Of a stretch of 34,873 nucleotides of DNA, positions 27,263 to 34,873 are shown piece by piece (positions within the stretch are counted from its first letter, which is position 1; the number at the start of each line of letters is the position of its first letter). The stretch covers positions 1 through 34,873 of the forward strand of contig DATLEI010000122.1 in the NCBI GenBank assembly GCA_035525375.1, given 5' to 3'. Both the position numbers and the translations under genes were made by a program. Below the pieces are notes generated by a model. That model did no database searches. It had not been told where the DNA came from and saw only the letters and a list, made by a program, of their open reading frames with translations. Source of the stretch: JALZBN01 sp035525375. Lineage in GTDB: Bacteria > Actinomycetota > Acidimicrobiia > Acidimicrobiales > AC-14.

Positions 27263-27730
27263 ATGCAGACCACCTCCATGATCCGGGGCCGCGACGACGG
27301 GGAGGCCACGTGGTTCTTCAACGCTCTGATGACCACCAAGGCGAGCACGGCCGAGACCGCCGGCGCCTACAGCCTCACCGAGCACCTGGTGACGGCGGCA
27401 TCCAACCCGCCGATGCACGTGCAGTTGGACGAGGACGAGGCCTTCTACATTCTCGAGGGTGAGATCGAGTTCGAGGTCGACGGGGTGGTCACCGTGGCGA
27501 CACCCGGCACGTTCGCGTTGGTCGCCCGCGGCGCCGCCCACCTCTTCCGCGTCCTCACCGACACCGCCCGGATGCTGGTGATCTGCTCGGGCAAGCCTGC
27601 CGACAACCTGGAGGACTTTTTCCTGGGGATGGGCCAGCCGGCGACCGCCCGAATCCTTCCTCCGCCGGGGGCACCGGACGTGGAGCAGCTCGTCGCTCTC
27701 TGCGCGCGCACGGGCATCGAGCTCGTCTGA
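27263..27730 (+). CDS. Cupin-domain protein
   Basis: 155 residues from the ATG at 27263, with AAAGGA eight bases upstream; the frame open from 27188 runs through the promoter and is not translated. One cupin barrel: PPMHVQLDEDEAFYILEGEIEFEVDG is motif 1 with the second His of H-x-H replaced by Gln, and GAAHLFRVL is motif 2. Metal binding may therefore be altered. The C-terminal 45 residues are Pro-rich and helical. Small quercetinase/oxalate-like or sugar-binding cupins have this size; substrate unknown. Probably controlled by the divergent PadR. Confidence 0.88.
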   Translation: MQTTSMIRGRDDGEATWFFNALMTTKASTAETAGAYSLTEHLVTAASNPPMHVQLDEDEAFYILEGEIEFEVDGVVTVATPGTFALVARGAAHLFRVLTDTARMLVICSGKPADNLEDFFLGMGQPATARILPPPGAPDVEQLVALCARTGIELV

Positions 27731-27875
27731 TCCTGCTGTCGGTCGTGATCGCCCACCCCACCCGACGAGGACATCCCTGGTCGAAGCGCGGCCGCCAGCG
27801 CTTTTGCAGTTCGAGAGGCAGCAATGGACGGAACCACCCAGCCGGCGTCGGCATCCTCAACTGGCCCTGCGGCAA

Positions 27876-29309
27876 CTAGCTGCCGGCATCCCGCGCTAAC
27901 AGCGGCAGGTGCACTGTGAAGGTCGCGCCGGCGTCAGGGGACGCTGTCGCCTGCACGGAACCGCCGTGGGCCTCGACGATCGCGGCGACGATCGCCAGCC
28001 CGAGGCCGGCTCCGCCGTGCTGGCGGCGGGAGCGGGACACGTCGACCCGGTAGAAGCGCTCGAACACATGGCTGGCCTCCTCATTGGTCATGCCCGGCCC
28101 CTCGTCGGTGACTTCTATCTCTGCGCTGTCGCCGGCGGCGCCGACCCGAACCACGACAGCGGTGCCCTCGGGTGTGTGCGCCCTCACGTTGCTCAGCAGG
28201 TTGTCGAGCACTTGCCGGAGCCGGGCTGTGTCGCCTGACACCTCGACCGGTTGGTCGGCCTCGAGGCGCGCCGGCCACCCCGGCCCGACCGCCACCGCGG
28301 CGTCGACAGCCTGGGCCGCGATCGAGACGAGCTCAACCGGTTCCTGCTCGAGAGGACGGCCCTCGTCGAGTCGCGCCAGCAACAAGAGGTCGTCGACCAG
28401 TTCCCCCATTCGCGACGTTTCCACCCGAATTCCCGACATGACCCTGGCCAGGTCGGCCGGCCTATCGTTGGCGCCTCTTTCGAACAGTTCGGCGTACGCA
28501 GCGACAGCGGCAACGGGTGTGCGCAGTTCATGAGAGGCATCAGCAACGAAACGGCGGAGCCGGGCCTCGGTCGCGTCCCGTTCTCGGAACGCAGCTTGGA
28601 TCCGTTCCAACATGGTGTTGAGAGCGTGCGCCAACCGACCGACCTCCGTACGGGCCTCATCGCCGGGCACCCTCCGATCGAGCTCACCGTCGGCGATTGC
28701 TGCCGCTGTTGTCTCTACGTCCTCCAGCGGGCGCAACCCGACCCGAACCAACCACCAACCGAGGGCAACGGCGACAACCAGCGCGGTCAGGGTCACGAGT
28801 ACCTCGATGGTGACGAGGCGGCGCAGCGTCGCCTTGGTGTCATCGAGGGGCATAGCCACGATCAGCTGGCCGCCGTCTCGCAGCACCGAGGCCCGAACCC
28901 GGAATCCTGAACCACCGCGTTGCGCCGACTCGGCCGTGAAGTAGCGGTGCGGATCGCCCGGGCCATCGGGGTCAACCAGGCCAGTGATCCGACTGGGGAG
29001 CCGCGGGCTCCTTTCCTCGTCGTCATAACCCCGGCCTCCGCTGACGCCAGTGACGCTGTCGTCGCTCGCGCGGACCTCTACGTAGGTACCGGGCGCCAGC
29101 GCGGCCACTGTCGTCTCGCCGGGCGGGCCATTTCTCTCGAGCGCCTTCTCGACCGCGAAGTGAGCCGACTCGAGTGACTGGTCGACCCGGTCGTAGAGGA
29201 AGGACCGAAGCGATGAGTAGGTGACGAGGTCGGCGACAACGAGGGCAACCAGCGCGACCGCGCCCACCGCGAGCAGCAACCTGGTGCGGAGTGACAGCTG
29301 GCGCTTCAT
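27876..29309 (-). CDS. Membrane sensor histidine kinase (MprB/TrcS-like)
   Basis: 477 residues. Basic N-terminus, first transmembrane helix (about 11-32), extracellular sensor of about 130 residues, second helix (about 167-190), HAMP domain (LVRVGLRPLEDVETTAAAIADGELDRRV), then a HisKA domain with DASHELRTPVAAVAAYAELFERG, where His260 is the phosphorylation site. The HATPase domain follows with N box DNLLSNVRAHTPEG, G1 DEGPGM, F box FERFYRVD and G2 GGAGLGLAIV. Last gene of an htrA-regulator-kinase operon, 14 bp after the regulator. Its partnership with an HtrA protease suggests an envelope-stress signal, as for MprAB-PepD in mycobacteria. Confidence 0.95.
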   Translation of the reverse strand: MKRQLSLRTRLLLAVGAVALVALVVADLVTYSSLRSFLYDRVDQSLESAHFAVEKALERNGPPGETTVAALAPGTYVEVRASDDSVTGVSGGRGYDDEERSPRLPSRITGLVDPDGPGDPHRYFTAESAQRGGSGFRVRASVLRDGGQLIVAMPLDDTKATLRRLVTIEVLVTLTALVVAVALGWWLVRVGLRPLEDVETTAAAIADGELDRRVPGDEARTEVGRLAHALNTMLERIQAAFRERDATEARLRRFVADASHELRTPVAAVAAYAELFERGANDRPADLARVMSGIRVETSRMGELVDDLLLLARLDEGRPLEQEPVELVSIAAQAVDAAVAVGPGWPARLEADQPVEVSGDTARLRQVLDNLLSNVRAHTPEGTAVVVRVGAAGDSAEIEVTDEGPGMTNEEASHVFERFYRVDVSRSRRQHGGAGLGLAIVAAIVEAHGGSVQATASPDAGATFTVHLPLLARDAGS

Positions 29310-29323
29310 GGGACGCGCCGGGC

Positions 29324-30040
29324 TTACGACGTCCGCTCCGGCTCCCGGAGCGTGTAGCCGACGAGGCGAATCGTGTGGATCAGCGGCGGCCCCAGACGGT
29401 CGAGTTTCTTCCGCAGATAGCTCACGTAGGTCTCCACCACATTCGCATCACCGCCGAAGTCGTAGTGCCACACGTGGTCGATGATCTGGCTCTTGGAAAG
29501 GACCCGGCGCGGGTTGAGGAGGAGGAACCGGAGAAGGCTGAACTCCGTCGCCGTCAGGGGCACCACCTTGCCCCCCCGCCAGACCTCGTGGGTGTCTTCG
29601 TCCATCTCCACGTCGGCGAACCGCAGCCGCCCGTCGTCATCGACATCGTCACCCTGAGTACGCCGGAGGATGGCGCGGGCGCGGGCCACGATCTCAGCCA
29701 ACGAGAAGGGCTTGGTGACGTAGTCGTCGCCGCCGACAGTGAGCCCGGCCACCTTGTCCTCGACGCTGTCGCGCGCCGTCAGGAACAGCACGGGAACCCG
29801 GATGCCGTCCGCCCGCAGCCGTCGGGTTACCTCCAGACCGTCGAGGTCGGGGAGCATCACGTCGAGCACGACGAGATCTGGCGGTGACTCCTGCGCGGAA
29901 GCAAGCGCGGCGCGCCCGGTACTGGCCTCACGAACGTCGAAGCCCTCGTAGCGCAGCGCCGTACCGACGGCATCGACGATCGACGGTTCGTCATCAACGA
30001 CGAGCACAGAGTTGCGGGTCGCCTCGTCACCTCCTCTCAC
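29324..30040 (-). CDS. OmpR-family response regulator
   Basis: 238 residues. The receiver has the acidic pair Asp16-Asp17, phosphorylation site Asp60 (VVLDVMLPDLDG), Thr88 and Lys110. The DNA-binding domain has FSLLRFLLLNPRRVLSKSQIIDHVWHYDF, the recognition helix NVVETYVSYLRKKLD and the wing IHTIRLVGYTL. The sequence is near MprA/TrcR types. The GTG at 30040 has no upstream Shine-Dalgarno sequence; an AGGAGGT lies inside the first codons, so the true start is uncertain, but no better codon exists before the conserved LVVDDE. It is 21 bp after htrA and should bind the TCACAGC boxes upstream of htrA. Confidence 0.95.
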   Translation of the reverse strand: MRGGDEATRNSVLVVDDEPSIVDAVGTALRYEGFDVREASTGRAALASAQESPPDLVVLDVMLPDLDGLEVTRRLRADGIRVPVLFLTARDSVEDKVAGLTVGGDDYVTKPFSLAEIVARARAILRRTQGDDVDDDGRLRFADVEMDEDTHEVWRGGKVVPLTATEFSLLRFLLLNPRRVLSKSQIIDHVWHYDFGGDANVVETYVSYLRKKLDRLGPPLIHTIRLVGYTLREPERTS

Positions 30041-30061
30041 TAGAGCCTAAGTGGATGGAGG

Positions 30062-31306
30062 CTATGAACCAGCTAGTTCGACCTTGGCCGTGTGCTGGGA
30101 GCCCTGGCGGGACCAGGTGACCGAGACGCTGTCGCCCGGCTTGTACGATTGGAGGGCGGCGACAAGATCGTCGGCCGAGGAGATGTCCTTGCCGTCGAGC
30201 GCCGTCACCACGTCGCCGGCGCGCAGTCCGGCCTTGGCCGCAGGCGAGCCAGGGGCCGTCTGGCCGATAACGGCACCGGAGCCACTGGGGTCGTTCTGCA
30301 GGCTCACCCCGAGGACCGCCCGCTGGGCAGCCGGCGCGCCGGAGCTCGACCCCGAGGAGCGCGGGTTGGCTCGCAACTGGTCCGTCACCGGCTTGACCTT
30401 GTCGATGGCAAGGGCGAAGCCGATGGTCTGGGCGTCGCCGGCGACGGCGGTGTCGACGCCAATGACATCGCCGCTGGCGTTGACGAGCGGCCCTCCGGAG
30501 TTCCCGGGGTTGATGGCTGCGTCGGTCTGGATGAGGCCGGTCAGAGACTCACCCGGCGCGTCGATGGATCGGTTGAGGGCGGACACGATGCCCTCAGTCA
30601 CCGTGGGTGTGGCGCCGAGGTCAAGGGCGTTGCCGATGGCCACGACGCTGTCGCCCACCCTCAGGTCAGCCGACTTCCCCAGCGTGGCCGCGGGCAGGCC
30701 GCTGGCGTCACGGATCTTGATGAGGGCGACATCCGCCGAGGTGTCCGCGCCGATGAGATCGGCCGTTCGGCCTTCGGTCTCGCCGTTGAGGGTCACCTCG
30801 ATCATCGTCGCCCCGTCGACGACGTGGGCGTTGGTGAGCACCTCGCCGTCTGCAGTCAGGATCGTGCCGGTGCCGGCACCCTGGGCCGGGTAGAAGCGGC
30901 CCCGCTGGTACGCCTGCGTGCGGACGGCCACAACCGACGGCCCGATCTTGGCCAGCACCTGCTGAATGTCGCCGACCTTGGCCAGCGTGCCCGAACCCGC
31001 GCCGCCAGTCGGAGCCGCCACCGCAGGTGCAGTCGATCCGCCGCCGTCGCTCAGGCGTCCCGCAACGCCCCCGGCCGCGCCGCCGACGAGGACAGCTACA
31101 GCGAGCAGGGCTGCTCCCGGGCGCCACCGGCGCGGCGCGCGGCCGTCACCGGTGGGCGGTGCCGCCGGCGGAACCGGTGCCGCGGGAGGGGGGTCCCAGT
31201 ACACCGGCTCCACCATGGGCTGATCAGCAGTCCCCGTCGCGACAGGCGTTCCTGCGGCCGGGGGCTCTTCGAACGTCAGCGTTTGAAATCTGGTGTCATC
31301 GTTCAT
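30062..31306 (-). CDS. HtrA/DegP-family serine protease with PDZ domain (PepD-like)
   Basis: 414 residues. A Pro/Ala-rich cytoplasmic N-terminus (1-62), one transmembrane helix (about 63-83), a trypsin-like domain with catalytic His161 (TNAHVV), Asp192 (TSADVALIKI) and Ser270 (NPGNSGGPLV), then a PDZ domain (about 325-410; AVLGVSL, GSPAAKAGLRAGDVVTALDG). It is a membrane-tethered extracytoplasmic protease or chaperone for damaged envelope proteins. First gene of an operon with the response regulator and kinase, as pepD is with mprAB in mycobacteria. The promoter region holds the TCACAGC array. Confidence 0.95.
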   Translation of the reverse strand: MNDDTRFQTLTFEEPPAAGTPVATGTADQPMVEPVYWDPPPAAPVPPAAPPTGDGRAPRRWRPGAALLAVAVLVGGAAGGVAGRLSDGGGSTAPAVAAPTGGAGSGTLAKVGDIQQVLAKIGPSVVAVRTQAYQRGRFYPAQGAGTGTILTADGEVLTNAHVVDGATMIEVTLNGETEGRTADLIGADTSADVALIKIRDASGLPAATLGKSADLRVGDSVVAIGNALDLGATPTVTEGIVSALNRSIDAPGESLTGLIQTDAAINPGNSGGPLVNASGDVIGVDTAVAGDAQTIGFALAIDKVKPVTDQLRANPRSSGSSSGAPAAQRAVLGVSLQNDPSGSGAVIGQTAPGSPAAKAGLRAGDVVTALDGKDISSADDLVAALQSYKPGDSVSVTWSRQGSQHTAKVELAGS

Positions 31307-31328
31307 GACGACAACTATCGAGCCGCCG

Positions 31329-31390
31329 CCTGTGGCTCCGCTGTGAACCCGCCGGGCAATGGCTGTGACTTTTCACAGCCGGCTCACAGC
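31329..31390. promoter_or_regulatory. Phased TCACAGC box array in the htrA/YceI divergent promoter
   Basis: Two exact direct repeats on the plus strand (31373-31379 and 31384-31390) have 4-bp spacing, the same TCACAGC-N4-TCACAGC form reported for mycobacterial PhoP. On the minus strand exact copies lie at 31362-31368 and 31340-31346, with a degenerate one at 31329-31335. Starts at 31329, 31340, 31362, 31373 and 31384 are all multiples of 11 bp apart. An OmpR-family regulator, most simply the one in the htrA operon, is the likely binder. Confidence 0.7.
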
Positions 31391-31484
31391 CGCTACACAA
31401 GCGTCCACCAGCCAGAGCCAGCATGATGTCGAGCCAGCATCGTGCCGACCGACATGACCGTTGACCACAGCCGGGGGTTTCAGC

Positions 31485-32180
31485 GTGAGCAAGACAATCA
31501 AGATCGTGATCGGAATCGTGGTGGGCTTGGCGGTAGTGATATCGGCGGGCACGTACGTCTACTTGAACTTCATTCAAGAAGACGCGCCGCCGCCCCTGTC
31601 ACTCGACTCCACACCTTCGACAACGGGGGCCACCCAGTCGGCTGGAGCGACGCCGACCGATGAGATCGGCGGCACCTGGCGGCCCACGGCGCAATCGATC
31701 TTCGGTTACCGGGTCAAGGAGGTGCTGTTCGGGCAGAGCAAGGAGGCGGCCGGGCGCACCAGCAAGGTCACGGGCACGCTTGTCATCGACGGCGACAAGG
31801 TCACGACGACCGACCTGTCGGTCGACATGGCCTCAGTCACGAGCGACGAGAATCGCCGTGATGGCCAGTTCCGAGGGCGGATCATGGACGTGGCCACGTA
31901 TCCGACCGCGACATTCAAGTTGACCCAGCCCATCCAGATCGGCGACACCTCCACCGGCATGGTTTCGGCCAAGGCCACCGGCGACCTGACCCTCCGAGGC
32001 ACGACCAAGAGCGTGACGTTCGACTTGAAGGCTCAGCGCGAGGGCGCCCAGTTCAAGGTCAACGGCACGATCCCGATCAAGTTCGACGAGTGGAAAATTC
32101 CGAACCCCTCCAACGCGGCGGCAAGCACAGAGGACAACGGCGTGCTCGAGTTCCTCGTCGTGTTCGAGAAGGAGGCCTGA
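31485..32180 (+). CDS. YceI-family protein with N-terminal membrane anchor
   Basis: 231 residues from the GTG at 31485, with GGGGG about eight bases upstream; a TTG at 31461 is in frame but adds only eight unconserved residues. A basic start (VSKTIKIVIGIVVGLAVVISAGTYVYLNF) gives one transmembrane helix. A Ser/Thr/Pro-rich linker leads to the YceI lipocalin-like barrel (about 65-228) with STFGYRV-like SIFGYRVKEVLFG, VTTTDLSVDMASVTSDENRRDGQFRG, TYPTATFKLTQPI and GDLTLRGTTKSVTFDL. YceI proteins bind isoprenoid or other lipids. Divergent from htrA and likely under the same regulator. Confidence 0.93.
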   Translation: MSKTIKIVIGIVVGLAVVISAGTYVYLNFIQEDAPPPLSLDSTPSTTGATQSAGATPTDEIGGTWRPTAQSIFGYRVKEVLFGQSKEAAGRTSKVTGTLVIDGDKVTTTDLSVDMASVTSDENRRDGQFRGRIMDVATYPTATFKLTQPIQIGDTSTGMVSAKATGDLTLRGTTKSVTFDLKAQREGAQFKVNGTIPIKFDEWKIPNPSNAAASTEDNGVLEFLVVFEKEA

Positions 32181-32197
32181 GAAATCTCAAGTTTCTC
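32179..32197 (+). terminator. Weak hairpin after the YceI gene
   Basis: GAGAAA (32179-32184) pairs with TTTCTC (32192-32197), starting inside the stop codon and enclosed by an outer CCTGAG/CTCAGG pairing. The stem is short and not followed by a clear T-tract. Confidence 0.4.
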
Positions 32198-32536
32198 GAA
32201 ATCCTCAGGTTGTTCCTATTGACTTCCACAACCCAGTGGGCGCATTGTGTGTTCAGCCCAGTTCCGAGCACTGAGGAACTCTGCTCATGACCACGACGGC
32301 GCAAGCCGCTGAGGTGCGAGTGGAAGGATCCAGCGCAGAGAGGTGGGCGAGGTAGCGAAGCTGAAGGGCGTTGGTAGCCGCAAGGCGACTGACAAACGGA
32401 AGCGGAAGATGCCGGCGGAACGTGGTCCCGAGAAGCTCAATGGCTCCGGCCAGCGGGTTACTCGGGGCCGTTTCGCGTGGCGAGGCCGTACGGCGCGTCC
32501 CGCCGGGCTCGACGGCGTCGTTGGTAAACTTGACGC
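32198..32536. other. Intergenic region before the Fur-family gene
   Basis: About 340 bp without a convincing gene. The open frames here have unconserved, Arg/Lys-rich translations on both strands. The only signal I can support is an extended -10, TGG-TAAACT (32522-32530), immediately before the fur-family start. Confidence 0.5.
32522..32530 (+). promoter_or_regulatory. Extended -10 promoter of a leaderless fur-family transcript
   Basis: TGG-TAAACT ends 6 nt before the GTG start at 32537, placing the expected transcription start at or next to the start codon. No Shine-Dalgarno sequence is present, consistent with a leaderless mRNA, which is common in actinobacteria. No good -35 is visible. 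Confidence 0.5.
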
Positions 32537-32968
32537 GTGACAGACCTCCACTCGACGGTGAGCGGACTCTTGCGCGGGGTGGATCAGCGCTACACCCGAG
32601 GACGGCGCGCCCTCGTCAATCTTCTCGCCACGGCTGGCCGGCCTCTCAGCATTCCTGAGGTCCTGACTCAGGACACCACGGTTCCCCAGAGCTCCGTGTA
32701 CAGGAACCTTGCGGTGCTCGAGCAGGCCGGCGTCGTGCACAAGGTCATGGCGACCGACGAGTTCTCACGCTTCGAGCTCACGGAAGAGCTCACCAGCCAT
32801 CATCACCACCTGGTCTGCGTCAGCTGCGGCAGCATCGACGACTACACGGTGTCGCCCCGTCTCGAGAAGACTATGGCTCGCACGATCGACGAGGTCACCG
32901 CCGAAACCGGGTTTCGGATCCATGCGCATCGCATCGACCTGCTCGGCCGCTGTTCCCGCTGCGGCTGA
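32537..32968 (+). CDS. Fur-family metal-responsive repressor
   Basis: 143 residues. A winged helix (about 15-85) has TRGRRALVNLLATAGRPLSIPEVL and SSVYRNLAVLEQAGVVHKV. The metal-binding and dimer domain has HHHHLVCVSCG (His88-91, Cys94, Cys97) and ends in CSRCG (Cys139, Cys142), giving the structural zinc site and a regulatory site. Fur, Zur and Nur/PerR subtypes cannot be separated confidently; the double CxxC is compatible with Zur or Fur. GTG start without a leader. It converges with the small membrane protein, their stops only 3 bp apart across a 5-bp CCTCA/TGAGG stem. Confidence 0.92.
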   Translation: MTDLHSTVSGLLRGVDQRYTRGRRALVNLLATAGRPLSIPEVLTQDTTVPQSSVYRNLAVLEQAGVVHKVMATDEFSRFELTEELTSHHHHLVCVSCGSIDDYTVSPRLEKTMARTIDEVTAETGFRIHAHRIDLLGRCSRCG

Positions 32969-32971
32969 GCC

Positions 32972-33232
32972 TCAACCCGTGAGGGTGGCGAGGGCCCAAA
33001 TCGTTGCGATTAGTCCAGCACCCATCATCAGGAGGCTTCGGCCCATCGGCGCGCGCGTCAAGTCGTCAGCCTTGCGACCTTTCGCGGGTGGACGGAGCAG
33101 CGCCATGACGTTGCCGAAGACAAGGGCACCGCCCAACGCCAGCAGCAACCACGCCAGCAGGTCGTCACCGAGGAACGCCTGATTCCCGTCGTCGGCCGCT
33201 GCAACGAAGGCGGAAATGATCGCGGTGCTCAA
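32972..33232 (-). CDS. Small membrane protein coupled to the rhomboid gene
   Basis: 86 residues from a TTG at 33232 whose bases overlap the rhomboid stop (TTGA). A longer open frame to 33472 lies inside the rhomboid gene and is not conserved. Two transmembrane helices are predicted: about 26-47 (LLAWLLLALGGALVFGNVMALL) and about 64-84 (RSLLMMGAGLIATIWALATL), separated by a basic loop RPPAKGRKADDLTR that should face the cytoplasm. No family recognised with certainty; small two-helix proteins of this shape are frequently found after rhomboid genes in actinobacteria. It may be a cofactor or substrate of the protease. Confidence 0.75.
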   Translation of the reverse strand: MSTAIISAFVAAADDGNQAFLGDDLLAWLLLALGGALVFGNVMALLRPPAKGRKADDLTRAPMGRSLLMMGAGLIATIWALATLTG

Positions 33233-34188
33233 GTCTCGTGCCCCGCCTGACGACACAAGTGGCGGCAGACAGGTGGCACTACGAGCCGGGAGACCTCCCA
33301 GAGCGGAACGCCCACGCCGGCACGGCCGACGGCAACCCTTTCCTCCCGGCTCCCGCCACCTGTCGCACTCGCCTCCAGCTGGGGTCGGTTCGTATCCACG
33401 AGGAAGGCCAACGCAGCCAGGATCACGGCGACACCACCGACCTGCACCGCGATGCGCGCCGCCCCCGGCCACCGTTCGCTCAGTTCATAGATGCCCGCGA
33501 TCATGCCGCCGGTGACGAGGCCGCCGAGGTGGCCCCAGTTGTCGATTCCCGGTACGACAAAGCCGAAGACAAGGTTGATCGCAATCAACGTCAGGATCGT
33601 GCGGGTGTCGCCACCCCTTGAGCGGGCGACGACGAAGGCTGCTCCAAACAGCCCGAAAACCGCTGTCGACGCGCCGAGGGCGGCACCGATTGGCTCACCC
33701 AGCAGGTAGTACGCCACCGACCCACCAATACCGGCGACGAGATACAGGACGAGGAATCGGACGCGGCCGAGAACCGGTTCGAGCTGGGACCCGATGATCC
33801 ACAAACCGAGCATGTTCAAGGCCAGGTGGCTGATGCTGGCGTGGAGGAAAGTGGCCGTCGTCAGCCGGTAGTACTCGTCGCCCAGGCCCACTGCGACCGG
33901 CAGGTTGGCGTACCGGAAGGTGACCGTCGGGTCGGACTCCTGCAGGAAGTAGGCCACGACGCTCACTGCGATGAGGCCCTTCACGACAAGGCCGGCGCGG
34001 GTGGCTTGGCCGCTACTCCACCTGACATTCTTGACGCGACGCATGTCCGGCTTGGCCTCTTGGACACAGCTGGGGCAGTGATGGCCGACGGGGGCCGGCA
34101 CCATGCAATCCGCGCATATCGAGCGCCCACAGCGGGTGCAGTGGATGCCGGTCTCCCGATCGGGATGGCGGTAACAGGACGAGATCAC
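33229..34188 (-). CDS. Rhomboid intramembrane serine protease with N-terminal zinc finger
   Basis: 319 residues. The N-terminal part (about 1-45) is a B-box-like zinc finger: CYRHPDRETGIHCTRCGRSICADCM...HHCPSC. Six or seven transmembrane helices follow with the rhomboid dyad: GASTAVFG (Ser174) and NWGHLGG (His220), plus HLALNMLGLW (Asn125) lining the oxyanion hole. It cleaves single-pass membrane proteins within the membrane. I chose the GTG at 34188, since GGAGGT lies 10 bases upstream; the ATG at 34209 would put that site inside the gene. The last 40 residues after the final helix (SREERVAVGRAGVGVPLWE and on) are Arg/Val-rich and unlike a normal tail, perhaps an altered 3' end. Confidence 0.93.
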   Translation of the reverse strand: MISSCYRHPDRETGIHCTRCGRSICADCMVPAPVGHHCPSCVQEAKPDMRRVKNVRWSSGQATRAGLVVKGLIAVSVVAYFLQESDPTVTFRYANLPVAVGLGDEYYRLTTATFLHASISHLALNMLGLWIIGSQLEPVLGRVRFLVLYLVAGIGGSVAYYLLGEPIGAALGASTAVFGLFGAAFVVARSRGGDTRTILTLIAINLVFGFVVPGIDNWGHLGGLVTGGMIAGIYELSERWPGAARIAVQVGGVAVILAALAFLVDTNRPQLEASATGGGSREERVAVGRAGVGVPLWEVSRLVVPPVCRHLCRQAGHET

Positions 34189-34312
34189 GTTGGGCCCAAC
34201 CTCCCACATCTCTGAGCCGTCGGTGCCTCAGACGAATGCCTGCCCGCTACAGTTGGGCGACCGCGACGCCTTCGGCACCTAGAGTTGTGTTTCGACGTCC
34301 CCCCCCGAAACC

Positions 34313-34873
34313 ATGATCGATCGCCGCCGACTTCCCACCGTCCTCGCCCTTGCGCTTGCCGCGAGTCTCGTGCTGCCGATCGTCGGCGCGTCGCCCGCGG
34401 CGGCCGCCGAGTCCGTTCTTGTCGTCGACGGGAAGGGATGGGGCCACGGCGTGGGCATGGCCCAGGACGGTGCATTGGCGATGGGCCGAGCCGGTGCCGA
34501 TACCCCGACCATCCTCCAGCAGTTCTATCCCGGCACCACGCTCTCGGCGCGAGACGGAGGCGTTCTTCGGGTTCCGGTGCTCAACTCGGAGGGGCGGACC
34601 GAGACACTCGTGTTTCCCGACGGTGGGGAGATTCGCGCCAGCGAGTCCGGGCCTCAGCCGGCCGGATTCCCCGTCGTTGTCCCGCCGGGTGGTAGCGCTG
34701 AGATCACGTTTGACGGGGTGCAATATCGCGCTCGCCTTCAAGGTGGGCCGATTGCGCTGGGCGAAGTCGAACTGCCGGTGCACTTGATCAACTCCACTGC
34801 GACCACGACCCCCGCCAACAAGACGAGAGCCAGTTGGCTCGCGACCTCCACGACGACGCCATCCGGTGGCGCG
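34313..34873 (+). CDS. SpoIID/LytB-like secreted protein, N-terminal part (3' partial)
   Basis: The frame is open from the ATG at 34313 to the end of the window (187 residues visible). A signal peptide (MIDRRRLPTVLALALAASLV, cleaved near an AAAAE site at about 29-33) is followed by VVDGKGWGHGVGMAQDGALA and ILQQFYPGT, the Gly/His-rich motif found in SpoIID/LytB-domain proteins, placed here at the start of the mature protein instead of near its end. A beta-rich region follows, and the last visible part is Thr-rich (TTTPANKTRASW). SpoIID enzymes are peptidoglycan lytic transglycosylases; whether this protein has a complete enzyme domain lies outside the window. No Shine-Dalgarno sequence is visible; a run of eight C precedes the start. 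Confidence 0.75.
   Translation, partial: MIDRRRLPTVLALALAASLVLPIVGASPAAAAESVLVVDGKGWGHGVGMAQDGALAMGRAGADTPTILQQFYPGTTLSARDGGVLRVPVLNSEGRTETLVFPDGGEIRASESGPQPAGFPVVVPPGGSAEITFDGVQYRARLQGGPIALGEVELPVHLINSTATTTPANKTRASWLATSTTTPSGGA

Noticed and set aside
27445..27875. Minus-strand open frames antisense to the cupin and beyond
   Set aside because: Ser/Arg/Pro-rich translations overlapping a convincing cupin gene; no start signal or family.
30092..31426. 444-residue plus-strand frame antisense to htrA
   Set aside because: Shadow of the htrA gene; it lacks recognisable motifs and crosses the regulatory region.
32343..32540. 65-residue basic open frame before the Fur-family gene
   Set aside because: Lys/Arg-rich low-complexity translation, no ribosome-binding site, and it overlaps the predicted promoter.

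Overview
The window is GC-rich and reads as an actinobacterial chromosome segment. The evidence is a dnaK-grpE-dnaJ-hspR operon behind a HAIR-like operator, three GAF-ANTAR regulators, PadR and Fur regulators, a mycobacterial-style sensor kinase/regulator/HtrA operon, and many GTG and TTG starts. Acidimicrobiia is my best guess from the flavour of the VCBS and SBBP repeat proteins, but the window does not prove the class. No phage structural genes, transposases, rRNA or CRISPR arrays were seen.

Layout. 1-425: the 3' end of a VCBS/FG-GAP repeat protein with a nearly perfect 120-bp tandem duplication. 466-10134 (minus): one heat-shock operon, dnaK, grpE, dnaJ, hspR, a large SBBP-propeller membrane protein, then clpB. 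Junctions are tight or overlapping, and a promoter at 10179-10207 is covered by a HAIR-like inverted repeat. 10278-12539: archaeal-type phosphoglycerate mutase, a DUF559-type nuclease domain, and a winged-helix protein.

12643-15873: a complete tRNA-Gly(CCC) gene is followed 3159 bp later by an exact 43-bp copy of its 3' part. The DNA between is a small integrated island. It carries an excisionase-like HTH, a MerR/DUF433 antitoxin with a PIN-like toxin, a membrane protein and a membrane-anchored GH25 muramidase. It has no integrase, but the same tandem GGGCCACA motif lies just inside each end, as expected for arm sites of an integrase supplied in trans. Right outside it, 15879-19622 holds a Fic protein, a divergent DUF4143 ATPase with a palindromic operator between them, and a doubly frameshifted nucleotidyltransferase with its small partner gene: a hot spot of toxin- and defence-like genes.

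19786-24416: a signalling cluster of a GAF-SpoIIE (PP2C) phosphatase and three GAF-ANTAR proteins, interrupted by a small secreted WGxxGxxG-like protein. 24529-26412: a haem-oxygenase-like diiron/redox protein, a CDGSH iron-sulfur protein and a HemK2-like methyltransferase. 26549-27730: PadR regulator divergent from a cupin. 27876-31306 (minus): htrA-response regulator-histidine kinase operon, separated from a divergent YceI-like gene by an 11-bp-phased array of TCACAGC heptamers. 32537-34873: Fur-family regulator, rhomboid protease with a coupled small membrane protein, and the start of a SpoIID-like secreted protein that runs off the window.

Together the window combines cytoplasmic proteostasis (dnaK/clpB operon), envelope stress sensing (HtrA, two-component system, rhomboid), partner-switch/ANTAR signalling, and one compact integrase-less genomic island. 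The island and the TCACAGC array are the most noteworthy features.
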